NCBI GenBank assembly: GCA_964483155.1
Contig: CAZAAC010000013.1
Coordinates: 1 to 54,885 of the forward strand
Length of the DNA: 54,885 nucleotides
Direction: 5' to 3'
Source: JAAYYM01 sp964483155
GTDB taxonomy: Bacteria; Bacillota; Clostridia; Lachnospirales; Lachnospiraceae
Shown here in pieces: positions 1-8,411 of the stretch (positions within the stretch are counted from its first letter, which is position 1; the number at the start of each line of letters is the position of its first letter). Under the pieces are notes generated by a model that was not told where the DNA came from, ran no database searches, and saw only the letters and a list, made by a program, of their open reading frames with translations. The translations under genes and the position numbers were made by a program.

Positions 1-33
1 GAACTCAATAAATTGTTGTTTGTATTGCTCCAT
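1..33 (-). CDS. pyrE: Orotate phosphoribosyltransferase, N-terminal fragment (runs off left edge)
   Basis: Only the first 11 codons are inside the window, reading MEQYKQQFIEF. They follow a GGAG ribosome site at 40-43, six bases before the ATG. This start resembles the N-terminus of clostridial PyrE, which converts orotate and PRPP to OMP. The gene begins about 70 bases after pyrF on the same strand. PyrF uses the OMP that PyrE makes, so the neighbour supports the call. With so few residues the identification rests on context plus a short family-like N-terminus. Confidence 0.6.
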   Translation of the reverse strand, partial: MEQYKQQFIEF

Positions 34-105
34 TTTGTACTCCTATCCTTATTTTTCGCAAATTGTATTTTACTATATCACTATCAGCCAACTGGTAACA
101 CTATT

Positions 106-1035
106 TTACTTTCCTAATGCCTGTGTAATATCTGCCCGCATGTCAATAACTGCCTGACGGCTGGCATCAGCATAGTATTCTGATCCGAAATTCATGTATT
201 GTTCTGTTTTATAGGCCGCAATAATACCACGCGAGGAATTGATAATTGCACCGCGTCCCTCTTTATCAAAAAAGTATGCTAAATCTTTCCCTTTGCCCCC
301 CTGTGCACCATACCCAGGAACCAAAATGAAAGTACGTTGCATGATCTTGCGCAGTATCTTCCCCTGCTCTGGATAAGTGGCTCCTACTACTGCACCAATA
401 TAACTATATGCATATTTCTTACTCATAAATTGCTCGCCCCACATTGCAATTTTTTCACCTACACATTCATAGAGTGGTCTGCCCTCTACTAATCTGTCCT
501 GAAATTCTCCGCTACTCGGGTTAGATGTCTTTGCAAGAATGAATAGCCCCTTTTTTTCTTCCTGACACACTTTGATAAAAGGATCAATACCATCTGATCC
601 AAGATACGGATTAATCGTCGCAAAATCTTCATCGAATACGGCTATTTTCTGACTGCCAACCTGTACCTTCCCGAGATGGGCAACCGCATATGCCGCAGAT
701 GTCGAGCCAATATCACCCCTCTTTACATCTCCAATTACGACAAGCCCTTTTTCTTTGCAATACTTGACCGTTTTGTCAAACGTAATGAGTCCTGGTATGC
801 CAAACTGTTCATACATAGCCACTTGGGGTTTCACTGCTGGTATCAGGTCATATGTTGCGTCTATAATTCCCTTATTAAAAAGCCATATCGCCTCTGCCGC
901 GCCTTCCAGTGTTTCTCCAAATTCGCCATAAGCATGATTTAAAATATGCGCCGGTATATAGGAAAGCATTGGATCTAATCCTACTACGATGGGCGCATTC
1001 GTTTTTTCAATATTATCAATCAGTTTATTAATCAT
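106..1035 (-). CDS. pyrF: Orotidine 5'-phosphate decarboxylase, type 2
   Basis: This enzyme decarboxylates OMP to UMP, the last step of de novo pyrimidine synthesis, in the cytoplasm. The protein has 309 residues, the length of the longer type 2 PyrF family rather than the roughly 240 residues of type 1. The family signature is visible as IGDVKRGDIGST at 101-112, with the catalytic D103, K105 and D108 of the D-x-K-x-x-D motif. A C-terminal phosphate-binding stretch VPGYGAQGG and INSSRG is also present. The ATG has a GGAG-like site (AAAGGAGAA) just upstream. It lies downstream of nrdD and upstream of pyrE on the same strand, and the gap before it holds two strong hairpins. No clear promoter of its own is visible, so it may be read from nrdD. 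Confidence 0.95.
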   Translation of the reverse strand: MINKLIDNIEKTNAPIVVGLDPMLSYIPAHILNHAYGEFGETLEGAAEAIWLFNKGIIDATYDLIPAVKPQVAMYEQFGIPGLITFDKTVKYCKEKGLVVIGDVKRGDIGSTSAAYAVAHLGKVQVGSQKIAVFDEDFATINPYLGSDGIDPFIKVCQEEKKGLFILAKTSNPSSGEFQDRLVEGRPLYECVGEKIAMWGEQFMSKKYAYSYIGAVVGATYPEQGKILRKIMQRTFILVPGYGAQGGKGKDLAYFFDKEGRGAIINSSRGIIAAYKTEQYMNFGSEYYADASRQAVIDMRADITQALGK

Positions 1036-1061
1036 ACATTTCTCCTTTGTGACTTAGCATC

Positions 1062-1119
1062 AAGGAAGGAAATGCTCCCTATGCATTTCCTTCCTTGTCG
1101 ATCCCATAAGGCATCGACA
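1062..1119 (-). promoter_or_regulatory. Two abutting hairpins in the nrdD-pyrF gap
   Basis: Two strong inverted repeats lie back to back. One has perfect 14-base arms at 1062-1075 and 1083-1096 with a 7-base loop. The other has 7-base arms at 1096-1102 and 1113-1119, extended by two inner C-G pairs across a mismatch. Neither is followed on the minus strand by a run of T, so they are not ordinary intrinsic terminators. They could stabilise or process the nrdD 3' end, or act in the leader of pyrFE. I see no PyrR-type binding loop. The structure is seen directly; the role is inference. Confidence 0.5.
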
Positions 1120-1162
1120 GTATTTTAAAACTTCCCTCATCAAAAAGTTATAAAATCGCTCT

Positions 1163-3559
1163 TCACAACGATACCGTTGCTTTTTCTTCAATATACCTTT
1201 TTATATGAAAAGCATTTGTATATTTAGTAATGGTATATCCCTCTACTACGACTAATGTAGGCGCCTGCATTACTTTGTATCTCATAGCGAGTTCAATATT
1301 CTCTTCTGCATCAATTAAAACGTATTTCTCATTTCTTAAATACTCTTTAGCAAGCCTGCAGTTTGGACATGTTTTCGTCACGAAAAGATATTTCACATTT
1401 TCAACCGGTTGTACAGATACATCTGGTTCTGCACTATCTTTTAAACTCGAAACTGTTACAATACTGCTTGTAGGCCTTTTCAATCCAGAACTTGCAACAT
1501 CATATACCTTACGATTTTTATACTCCTGTGTTTTCCCATCATTCCAATTCTGAACAGGACGATAATAACCTGTGATTCTACTGTAAACCTCTGCACTTGC
1601 ACCACATTTGGGACATGTTGCATGTTCGCCTGCGATATATCCATGCTCCTTACACACTGAATATGTAGGTGATAATGTGTAATATGGTAATTTGTAATTA
1701 TCTGCAATCTTTTTGACTAATGATGCCGCTGCTTTCCAATCTGGGAGCTTCTCTCCTAAAAATGCATGAAATACCGTCCCTGATGTATATAACGACTGCA
1801 AATCATCCTGAATATCCAAAGCATCAAATACATCAGCAGTATAATCAACTGGTAAATGTGAGCTGTTGGTATAATATGGAGTATCTCCTTGATTTCCAGC
1901 TGTTTTTAAATTCGGCCAACGTTTTTTATCGTGCTTTGCCAGACGATATGTCGTACTCTCGGCTGGTGTTGCTTCGAGATTATATAAATCCCCATACTCC
2001 TCCTGATAATCAGAAAGACGATTTCTCATATGTTTAAGAACCTCTTTTGTGAACTCCTGCGTTTTCTTATCTATCATATCCGCACGCAGCCAATTGGCAT
2101 TTAGGCCAACCTCATTCATACCAATCAAACCTATTGTAGAAAAATGATTACTAAAATCACCTAGATAACGTTTTGTATATGGATATAATCCTTCCTCCAA
2201 TAGTTTGGAAATTACACCTCGCTTAACTTTCAAGCTCCGCGCTGATACATCCATCATTCTATTGAGCCGTTTATAGAAATCATCCTTATTAGAAGATAGG
2301 AAAGCAATTCTTGGCATGTTTATTGTGACAACGCCTACAGAACCTGTGCTCTCTCCTGAGCCGAAGAAACCACCTGTCTTTTTACGTAATTCGCGTAAAT
2401 CAAGTCTTAATCTGCAGCACATACTTCTCACATCACTTGGTTCCATATCAGAATTGATGAAGTTTGAGAAATAAGGTGTTCCATACTTAGAAGTCATCTC
2501 AAATAATAAGCGATTATTTTCTGTATCAGACCAGTCAAAATCCTTAGTAATGGAATAAGTAGGAATAGGATATTGGAACCCACGTCCATTTGCATCGCCC
2601 TCAATCATTGTTTCAATAAAGGCTTTATTAATCATATCCATTTCCATTTTGCAGTCTTTATATTGGAAATCCATTTCCTTCCCACCTACAAGTGCTGGCA
2701 AATCAGCGAGATCACTCGGGACAGTCCAGTCTAATGTAATATTAGAAAAGGGTGCCTGTGTTCCCCATCTGCTTGGTGTGTTAACGCCATATATAAATGC
2801 TTCAATACTTTTTTTCACTTCTCTGTAGGAAAGATTATCTACCTTTACAAATGGCGCCAAATAAGTGTCAAAGGAAGAAAAAGCCTGTGCTCCAGCCCAT
2901 TCATTCTGCATAATGCCAAGAAAATTAACCATTTGATTGCACAGTACAGAAAGATGTGCCGCTGGTGCAGAAGTAATTTTACCTCTGATACCACCAAGTC
3001 CCTCTGTAATTAACTGCTTAAGAGACCAACCTGCACAATAACCCGTCAGCATAGACAGATCGTGGATGTGAATATCTGCATTGCGATGTGCTTCTGCTAT
3101 CTCATGATCATATATCTCAGATAGCCAGTAATTAGCAGTCACAGCACCTGAATTGCTTAATATCAGTCCACCGACCGAATAAGTCACTGTAGAATTTTCC
3201 TTAACTCTCCAATCCTCTATCTTTACATAACTATTAACAACATCTTTATAATCAAGAATAGTTGACTTCATATTACGTATTTTTTCTCTATTCTTGCGGT
3301 AAAGGATATATGCTTTTGCAACATCGGTATAGCCAGCCTGTTCCAACACAGCCTCCACACTGTCCTGCACATCTTCGACATGAACCTTTTCATCCTTTAG
3401 CTTGCTTTGGAAATCAGCCGTAACACGTAATGCCAGCAAATCAATGATATCATTATTATATTGCTTATCACATGCAACAAATGCCTTCATAATCGCATCA
3501 TTGATCTTTGTCAAATTAAAATCTGTAACTTCCCCATCTCTTTTGATTACGCTAAACAT
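1163..3559 (-). CDS. nrdD: Anaerobic (class III) ribonucleoside-triphosphate reductase with fused C-terminal glutaredoxin-like domain
   Basis: NrdD reduces ribonucleotides to deoxyribonucleotides without oxygen, using a glycyl radical. In the 798-residue form an ATP-cone covers about 1-95. A catalytic-type Cys lies in GYCAGWS (C175) and a CC pair at 381-382. A zinc site is formed by C636, H639, C649 and C652, with His replacing the usual Cys. The glycyl radical site is RITGY (G664). Residues 720-798 form a thioredoxin/glutaredoxin-like domain with CPNC (731-734) and a cis-Pro (P767), which the E. coli type lacks. The ATG at 3559 is preferred because AGGGAAGGGAG sits just upstream; the longer frame from 3601 would contain that ribosome site. 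No nrdG activase gene is adjacent. A promoter and two NrdR boxes lie upstream. Confidence 0.95.
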   Translation of the reverse strand: MFSVIKRDGEVTDFNLTKINDAIMKAFVACDKQYNNDIIDLLALRVTADFQSKLKDEKVHVEDVQDSVEAVLEQAGYTDVAKAYILYRKNREKIRNMKSTILDYKDVVNSYVKIEDWRVKENSTVTYSVGGLILSNSGAVTANYWLSEIYDHEIAEAHRNADIHIHDLSMLTGYCAGWSLKQLITEGLGGIRGKITSAPAAHLSVLCNQMVNFLGIMQNEWAGAQAFSSFDTYLAPFVKVDNLSYREVKKSIEAFIYGVNTPSRWGTQAPFSNITLDWTVPSDLADLPALVGGKEMDFQYKDCKMEMDMINKAFIETMIEGDANGRGFQYPIPTYSITKDFDWSDTENNRLLFEMTSKYGTPYFSNFINSDMEPSDVRSMCCRLRLDLRELRKKTGGFFGSGESTGSVGVVTINMPRIAFLSSNKDDFYKRLNRMMDVSARSLKVKRGVISKLLEEGLYPYTKRYLGDFSNHFSTIGLIGMNEVGLNANWLRADMIDKKTQEFTKEVLKHMRNRLSDYQEEYGDLYNLEATPAESTTYRLAKHDKKRWPNLKTAGNQGDTPYYTNSSHLPVDYTADVFDALDIQDDLQSLYTSGTVFHAFLGEKLPDWKAAASLVKKIADNYKLPYYTLSPTYSVCKEHGYIAGEHATCPKCGASAEVYSRITGYYRPVQNWNDGKTQEYKNRKVYDVASSGLKRPTSSIVTVSSLKDSAEPDVSVQPVENVKYLFVTKTCPNCRLAKEYLRNEKYVLIDAEENIELAMRYKVMQAPTLVVVEGYTITKYTNAFHIKRYIEEKATVSL

Positions 3560-3638
3560 TCCTCTACTCCCTTCCCTCATCAATTCTACCCAAAACCCCA
3601 ATTTTGTTTACATAAATATGATAGAACTAATTAAAAAA

Positions 3639-3667
3639 ATTATAACATTGGCCTACTGAAAAGTCAA
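3639..3667 (-). promoter_or_regulatory. Sigma-A promoter of nrdD
   Basis: On the minus strand the -35 is TTGACT (3662-3667) and the -10 is a perfect TATAAT (3639-3644), separated by 17 bases. The predicted transcript starts near 3632 and gives a leader of about 70 bases. The two NrdR boxes begin 8 bases upstream of the -35. Confidence 0.85.
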
Positions 3668-3674
3668 CAGAAAA

Positions 3675-3722
3675 ACACTATATCTTATGTTAACTTTCTA
3701 AGTTTAACACAAGATATAGTGT
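3675..3722 (-). promoter_or_regulatory. Tandem NrdR boxes upstream of nrdD
   Basis: Two 16-base sites fit the NrdR consensus ACACwATATATwGTGT. The site at 3675-3690 (ACACTATATCTTATGT) matches at 14 of 16 positions and the one at 3707-3722 (ACACAAGATATAGTGT) at 15 of 16. Their centres are 32 bases apart, about three helical turns, which is the known arrangement of paired NrdR boxes. NrdR is the ATP/dATP-sensing repressor of ribonucleotide reductase genes. The pair also forms a 15-base inverted repeat that could be mistaken for a terminator. Confidence 0.85.
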
Positions 3723-3877
3723 TTTGAGGTATTTTTGCACAAAGGCCTGTACCCTATGATTTTACAAGGGGTTTGGCTGTTTTCAGCACTTCATTTTTAC
3801 TATTTCATCAACTATATTCTCTGAAACAATTCTCTTTTTTTAGTAATTCTGCCAAATTTTTGAATACACAAAATCTA

Positions 3878-4939
3878 CTATCTGGTTTTCAAAAATGCAT
3901 ACTCTCTGAGTGCCTTTTCGTCATCTGGGTAAATCTTCAGATAATCCTCTATTAAGACAGTTGCTTTCTTAAAATCTGTCAGATATTCATAAGTAACCAT
4001 TTCGTTATATTTCAAGCTTTGCATAATCGTATTGTCTTCAAGCGCGATACCCTGTTCAAAAACTTCCAGTGCATCACTATACTCACCTATGGAAAGTTTA
4101 CATAGCCCCAGCTGATTATAAACCTCAGCCTCATTTTGATGATCCTCTAAATAATCACTGTAAAGAGATGCCGCATAATTCATATCGCCCAGAGCTTCGT
4201 AAGTCTTTCCAAGAAATAATAGTAATTCTACCTGATCCATTGATGTACTTGCTTTCTCAAAGCTATTACGTGCATCCTCATATTGACCAAGATAATAGTA
4301 GAACTTTCCCTGCTGATAGACACTCATCTTCGTATCACTCTCTAGTGCTCGTTTTAAATAGGTATCTCCGTCTTCTTTATAGCCTGCTTCCACTAAATCT
4401 TCATAAATTCTAATAGAAAGGTCATGATCCTTTGGCGCTATTTCGATGACTTTGTTAAAATCCGAAATTGCTTCGTCATACATATTACATTTAAGAGCTG
4501 CTACTCCACGAAGGTAATAGGCCTGCACATTATTTTCATCCAAAGCAATAATTGCAGAATATGTATCATAAGCACCTGTAAAATCATTATTCTTATATTC
4601 TGCTACTGCCAGATAGTAAGCGATATCGTATTCAATGTCATCCACTAAACCATTTGATTGTCTCAAGGCACGTTCAAAGGCTGCAATAGAATCATCATAC
4701 TGTGCCATGGCAAGATATACCATTCCCTGCCCGCGATAAGCCTGCTTAGCATTTTCACCTGCAACAATGGCTGCTTCAAAATACTGGTTAGCGCTCTCAT
4801 AATCAAGATCCGCTAACGCCTGCATACCAAGTGCAATCTTAGAGCTTTCTTTCTTGCCCAAAGAGCATCCTGTCTGCAACAATATGATACCTAGCATAAA
4901 TGCAAAGCATATTAAGACAGTTATTTTCTTATTCTGCAT
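3878..4939 (-). CDS. TPR-repeat lipoprotein
   Basis: The protein starts with a charged, hydrophobic signal peptide ending in a lipobox (LLQTGC), so it should be a lipid-anchored protein on the outer face of the membrane. The rest is a series of about eight tetratricopeptide-type helical pairs, for example the stretches around ANQYFEAAIVAGENAKQAY and VYNQLGLCKLSIGEYSDAL. TPR arrays bind partner proteins; no catalytic motif is seen. Three in-frame starts exist (4963, 4948, 4939). I chose 4939 because GGGGAG lies 11 bases upstream; 4948 is too close to it and 4963 has no site. It follows potD by 44 bases on the same strand and may be the last gene of that run. Its specific role is unknown. Confidence 0.8.
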   Translation of the reverse strand: MQNKKITVLICFAFMLGIILLQTGCSLGKKESSKIALGMQALADLDYESANQYFEAAIVAGENAKQAYRGQGMVYLAMAQYDDSIAAFERALRQSNGLVDDIEYDIAYYLAVAEYKNNDFTGAYDTYSAIIALDENNVQAYYLRGVAALKCNMYDEAISDFNKVIEIAPKDHDLSIRIYEDLVEAGYKEDGDTYLKRALESDTKMSVYQQGKFYYYLGQYEDARNSFEKASTSMDQVELLLFLGKTYEALGDMNYAASLYSDYLEDHQNEAEVYNQLGLCKLSIGEYSDALEVFEQGIALEDNTIMQSLKYNEMVTYEYLTDFKKATVLIEDYLKIYPDDEKALREYAFLKTR

Positions 4940-4983
4940 TTTATACATATCTCCCCTTGCCACACATATATAGAATCTCGTCC

Positions 4984-6024
4984 CTACTCACATGCGGTTT
5001 GAAACTGCTTCCACACTTCGGCATGCAGATCTTCTGCTTCCTGACTTACATTTTGTATGATTTCACCAGAAGTAACTGTATCAGGAACAATCAGTGAAGC
5101 CTTCATGGCATCAGAAATATAATCTTCTGCCGCCTTATTTGTACAATAATATCCTAAATATTCAAAACACTTTGCTGATACCTCTGGACGCAGAATATAG
5201 TCCAAAAACGCATGCGCTGCCTCCGCGTTAGGTGCTTTAGAAGGAATAAATCCAGCCATAATGCCAAATCCAAGGCCCTCAGAAGGATAGCACACCGAAA
5301 GCTCCGGATTAGCGGCAAGTGCCAGGTTTACCTGTGATGTATACAGTAATGCTACATCTACTTCTCCGCTGATTATATAATCCTGTGTATTGCTGTCACT
5401 GATGAGTCGAATATTTGGTGCCAGTGTAAGGAGCTTATCTCCAGCAGCCTGTATCGTGTCTAAATTGTCCGTATTAAAAGATTCACCCAGTGTCTTAAGG
5501 GCAACACCATTAATCACTCTGTAATTTCCGATTAAAGCAACATTCTTTTCAAGGGCAGGATTCCACAAGTCCTCATAGGAGGTCATCTCAAATCCGATTG
5601 CCTCTTTATCATACACAATTAAAGGGATACCAGCTCCATAGGGAACCGTATATTCATTTGCTTCATCATAGAAATACCCCTGATACAAAGGATTGATGTT
5701 CGAGAAATTTGGCATCTTGGACTGGTCCAGCTTCTGCACGAGTCCCTCTTGTATTGCAAGCTCAATGATATAGTCATCTGCGATGACCAAGTCATATTCG
5801 CCGCCTTCTGTCTCCTCCAGTTTTGCCAGCATATCCTCATCATAGTCAAAATTAGAATAGTAAATTTTGATACCCGTTTCTTCTTCAAAGCCCGTCAGGA
5901 CTTCTTGCGGAAACATACCATCCCATGTATAAAGATAAAGCTCTTTATTTGCTTTTGAACCACAACCAGCGAGCAATCCCGCCGCTGCTAGTAACATAAC
6001 TCCTATCGTAACTAATTTTTTCAT
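4984..6024 (-). CDS. potD: Spermidine/putrescine ABC transporter substrate-binding lipoprotein
   Basis: This is the extracellular binding protein that captures polyamines and delivers them to PotBC. The signal peptide ends in a lipobox (LLAGC, C21). The mature part begins with the family-typical ELYLYTWDGMFPQEVLTGFEEETGIKI and continues with the two-lobed periplasmic-binding fold of about 346 residues, normal for PotD. The ATG at 6024 is chosen because GGAGG lies six bases upstream; an upstream GTG at 6045 has no good site. It is the last transport gene in the order potA-potB-potC-potD, 26 bases after potC. Ligand choice between spermidine and putrescine cannot be read from the sequence by eye. 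Confidence 0.93.
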   Translation of the reverse strand: MKKLVTIGVMLLAAAGLLAGCGSKANKELYLYTWDGMFPQEVLTGFEEETGIKIYYSNFDYDEDMLAKLEETEGGEYDLVIADDYIIELAIQEGLVQKLDQSKMPNFSNINPLYQGYFYDEANEYTVPYGAGIPLIVYDKEAIGFEMTSYEDLWNPALEKNVALIGNYRVINGVALKTLGESFNTDNLDTIQAAGDKLLTLAPNIRLISDSNTQDYIISGEVDVALLYTSQVNLALAANPELSVCYPSEGLGFGIMAGFIPSKAPNAEAAHAFLDYILRPEVSAKCFEYLGYYCTNKAAEDYISDAMKASLIVPDTVTSGEIIQNVSQEAEDLHAEVWKQFQTACE

Positions 6025-6050
6025 ACTTTTCCTCCTTTTGTTCACTCCTG

Positions 6051-6827
6051 TTACTTATTCTCATTACGACTAATTTGATTTGACAATAGTACGAGTCCAA
6101 TGGTCACAAGCAGTATTATAGTTGCCAATGCGCTAATTTCTGGTGTAACGCCTGTTTTTAACTTTGTATATATTTTGATGGGAAGTAGATTCACCCTTGC
6201 TCCAGTTGTAAAAATGCTGATTACTACATCGTCAAAAGACATGGCAAATGCCAATAATGCACCTGACAAAATAGCTGGCATAATCAATGGTAATATTATA
6301 TCAAAAAAGGCACGCTTTTGGGAAGCCCCCAAATCACGGGCTGCCTCCTCTAAACTCTTATCCATACCAATCAAGCGTGCACTCACCATTATAAAAATGT
6401 AGGGAATACAAAATGCTGTATGTGCAATCGTCAATGTCAGCATTCCAAATGGCAATCCCATCAAAGAAAAAACTGCCAGAAATACCATGCCAAGTATGAT
6501 TTCTGGAATCATAAGTGGAATCGTAGACAAATAGGAAATCACACCGTTAAATCGGCACGTTGTCTTTGTCATCCCTAATGCACCCAAAGTTCCAATGATG
6601 ACCGCAAATGTTCCTGAAAGCGCTGCGAGGATAATGCTGTTACCCAATGCTTCCATGATATCTCGCCGGCTAAAGAGCTCCACATACCAGTTTAAGCTAA
6701 AGCCACCCCATATAGAAGAGATCTTTGAAGCATTAAACGAATAAAATACCGTAACCATAATGGGAATGTACATAATGATAATGATAATTGCCATATAAAT
6801 ATAGGGAAACTTCTTTTTCTTGCTCAT
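6051..6827 (-). CDS. potC: Spermidine/putrescine ABC transporter permease PotC
   Basis: PotC is one of two inner-membrane permeases of the polyamine importer. The 258-residue protein has six predicted membrane segments, and the EAA loop that docks the ATPase is visible as EEAARDLGASQKRAFFDIILPLIMPA. Length and order fit the PotC family. Its ATG overlaps the potB stop codon in an ATGA, preceded by GGAGGG, which suggests translational coupling. It is followed after 26 bases by potD. Confidence 0.93.
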   Translation of the reverse strand: MSKKKKFPYIYMAIIIIIMYIPIMVTVFYSFNASKISSIWGGFSLNWYVELFSRRDIMEALGNSIILAALSGTFAVIIGTLGALGMTKTTCRFNGVISYLSTIPLMIPEIILGMVFLAVFSLMGLPFGMLTLTIAHTAFCIPYIFIMVSARLIGMDKSLEEAARDLGASQKRAFFDIILPLIMPAILSGALLAFAMSFDDVVISIFTTGARVNLLPIKIYTKLKTGVTPEISALATIILLVTIGLVLLSNQISRNENK

Positions 6828-7675
6828 ACCATTCCCTCCAGCTCCTTTGCGCGAAAAACTTTACGATAAGCAAAAATCAGCAGGGAAGTCAAAATTGTCA
6901 AAATCACTGATAATGCTGCGGCAAAAGGCAGATTGCGCCCTTTTGTCAGCTGCTCCTGTATCAGGCTTCCAACAAGTACAATTTTATTGCCACCCAAAAT
7001 ATCTGCTATGAAAAACAGTCCCATGGAGGGAATAAATGTTAGAATAACACCCGATATTAATCCAGGCATCGTAAGCGGCAATGTAACTGTAACAAAAGCC
7101 TTACCTCTTGATGCACCGAGATCCAATGCCGCTTCTCGCAGATTCCAATCCATTTTTTCCACACTGGAGTAAACAGACAAAATCATAAATGGCAACAATG
7201 CATAAACCATGCCGATTAATACAGCCTGATAGGAGTATAATAGTTTTAGTGGTTCTTCTATGATATGCAGTTTCATTAAAAGCATATCCAGTACACCATT
7301 ACTGCGAAACACGATAATCCAGCCATATAGACGAAGCAAAGAGCTCGTCCAAAACGGTATCATAATCATAATCATGACCCGCTGTTTCCATATCATTGGT
7401 AATTGTGCCATATAATAGCCAAAAGGATACCCAAGCAGAACGATTAAACCTGTTGACAAAAAAGCCAGTTTCAATGATTCGGCAAATGTATTTAAATATA
7501 ACGGCTCAAAAATCCTACTATAATGTTCCAAAGTAAAGTTAGGAACGATTCCCCATACTGCTGCCCTACTCATGAAACTTAAGAACACCATATAAATAAG
7601 CGGAAAAACTATAAATACTAATGTAAAGGCATATATGGGAATCAGTGTAAGATAAATCCATCTTTTACGTTTCAT
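6824..7675 (-). CDS. potB: Spermidine/putrescine ABC transporter permease PotB
   Basis: PotB pairs with PotC to form the membrane channel of the polyamine importer. The 283-residue protein has an N-terminal membrane segment (YLTLIPIYAFTLVFIVF), about six membrane helices in all, and an EAA loop near REAALDLGASRGKAFVTVTLPL. A longer frame starts at 7741 but would run inside potA. The ATG at 7675 has AGGAG seven bases upstream and lies 10 bases after the potA stop. It overlaps potC by four bases. Family assignment is clear from sequence and context. Confidence 0.93.
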   Translation of the reverse strand: MKRKRWIYLTLIPIYAFTLVFIVFPLIYMVFLSFMSRAAVWGIVPNFTLEHYSRIFEPLYLNTFAESLKLAFLSTGLIVLLGYPFGYYMAQLPMIWKQRVMIMIMIPFWTSSLLRLYGWIIVFRSNGVLDMLLMKLHIIEEPLKLLYSYQAVLIGMVYALLPFMILSVYSSVEKMDWNLREAALDLGASRGKAFVTVTLPLTMPGLISGVILTFIPSMGLFFIADILGGNKIVLVGSLIQEQLTKGRNLPFAAALSVILTILTSLLIFAYRKVFRAKELEGMV

Positions 7676-7685
7676 ACTTTTTCTC

Positions 7686-8411
7686 CTACCTTGCTCTATT
7701 ATCGATAAACTGTGCAACATAGGGGGTCGCAGGTGCTTCAAAAATCTCCTTTACCGTCCCAATCTGCTCAATCTGTCCGTCCCGCATCACGACGATATGA
7801 TCTGACAGGTAGGCTGCCTCTTCCTGATCATGCGTTATATAAACAAATGTAATTCCTAGTTGTTGCTGTATTTTTTTAAGTTCAATTTGCATTTGACGGC
7901 GTAACTGCAGATCCAGGGCACCAAGTGGTTCATCTAATAGCAACACATGTGGCTTATTAATAATTGCGCGTGCCACAGCAACTCTCTGTCTCTGACCCCC
8001 CGACAATTCAAAAGGCTTTCTCCTGCCAAAATCCTCTAATTGTACAAGTTCCAATGCCTCATGCACTCTTTGCTTGATTTCCTGCTTGTCCACATTTCGG
8101 ATTTTCAAACCATATCCAACATTGTTTTCGACATTCATATGAGGGAATAGCGCATAATTTTGAAACACCGTATTCACATTACGCATATTAGGCTCTTTAT
8201 ATGTCACATTCTCGCCGCTCAGCCACACCTCGCCCTCATCTAACTCAGTAAGACCTGCAATAATACGGATTGTCGTTGTTTTTCCACAACCAGATGCACC
8301 CAGTATCGTTATGATTTCTCCCGCTTCCACTGACAGATTAATTCCTTTCAATACTTCCTCGGTATCAAAAGCTTTTTTTACATTTTTTAATTCTAATATC
8401 GTACGGCTCAT
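7686..8411 (-). CDS. potA: Spermidine/putrescine ABC transporter ATPase, short form
   Basis: This is the ATPase that powers the polyamine importer. Walker A is GASGCGKT (38-45), the ABC signature LSGGQ (136-140), Walker B LLLDEP (157-162), and the H-loop histidine is H194. The protein ends at residue 241, straight after the nucleotide-binding domain. Typical PotA has about 330-380 residues with a C-terminal TOBE regulatory domain, which is absent here. The stop is followed within 10 bases by potB, so no lost coding tail is hidden. The start overlaps the upstream MFS gene stop by four bases. Regulation by the TOBE domain must therefore be missing or done differently. Confidence 0.92.
   Translation of the reverse strand: MSRTILELKNVKKAFDTEEVLKGINLSVEAGEIITILGASGCGKTTTIRIIAGLTELDEGEVWLSGENVTYKEPNMRNVNTVFQNYALFPHMNVENNVGYGLKIRNVDKQEIKQRVHEALELVQLEDFGRRKPFELSGGQRQRVAVARAIINKPHVLLLDEPLGALDLQLRRQMQIELKKIQQQLGITFVYITHDQEEAAYLSDHIVVMRDGQIEQIGTVKEIFEAPATPYVAQFIDNRAR

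Noticed and set aside
3671..3725. 15-base inverted repeat that looks like an intrinsic terminator for the TPR gene
   Set aside because: It lies over 150 bases past the stop codon, and its arms are explained better as two NrdR boxes at the known spacing beside the nrdD promoter. A minor terminator effect is not excluded.
7676..7741. Longer potB frame starting inside potA
   Set aside because: The ATG at 7675 has AGGAG at proper distance and the longer frame would overlap the potA end without a ribosome site.
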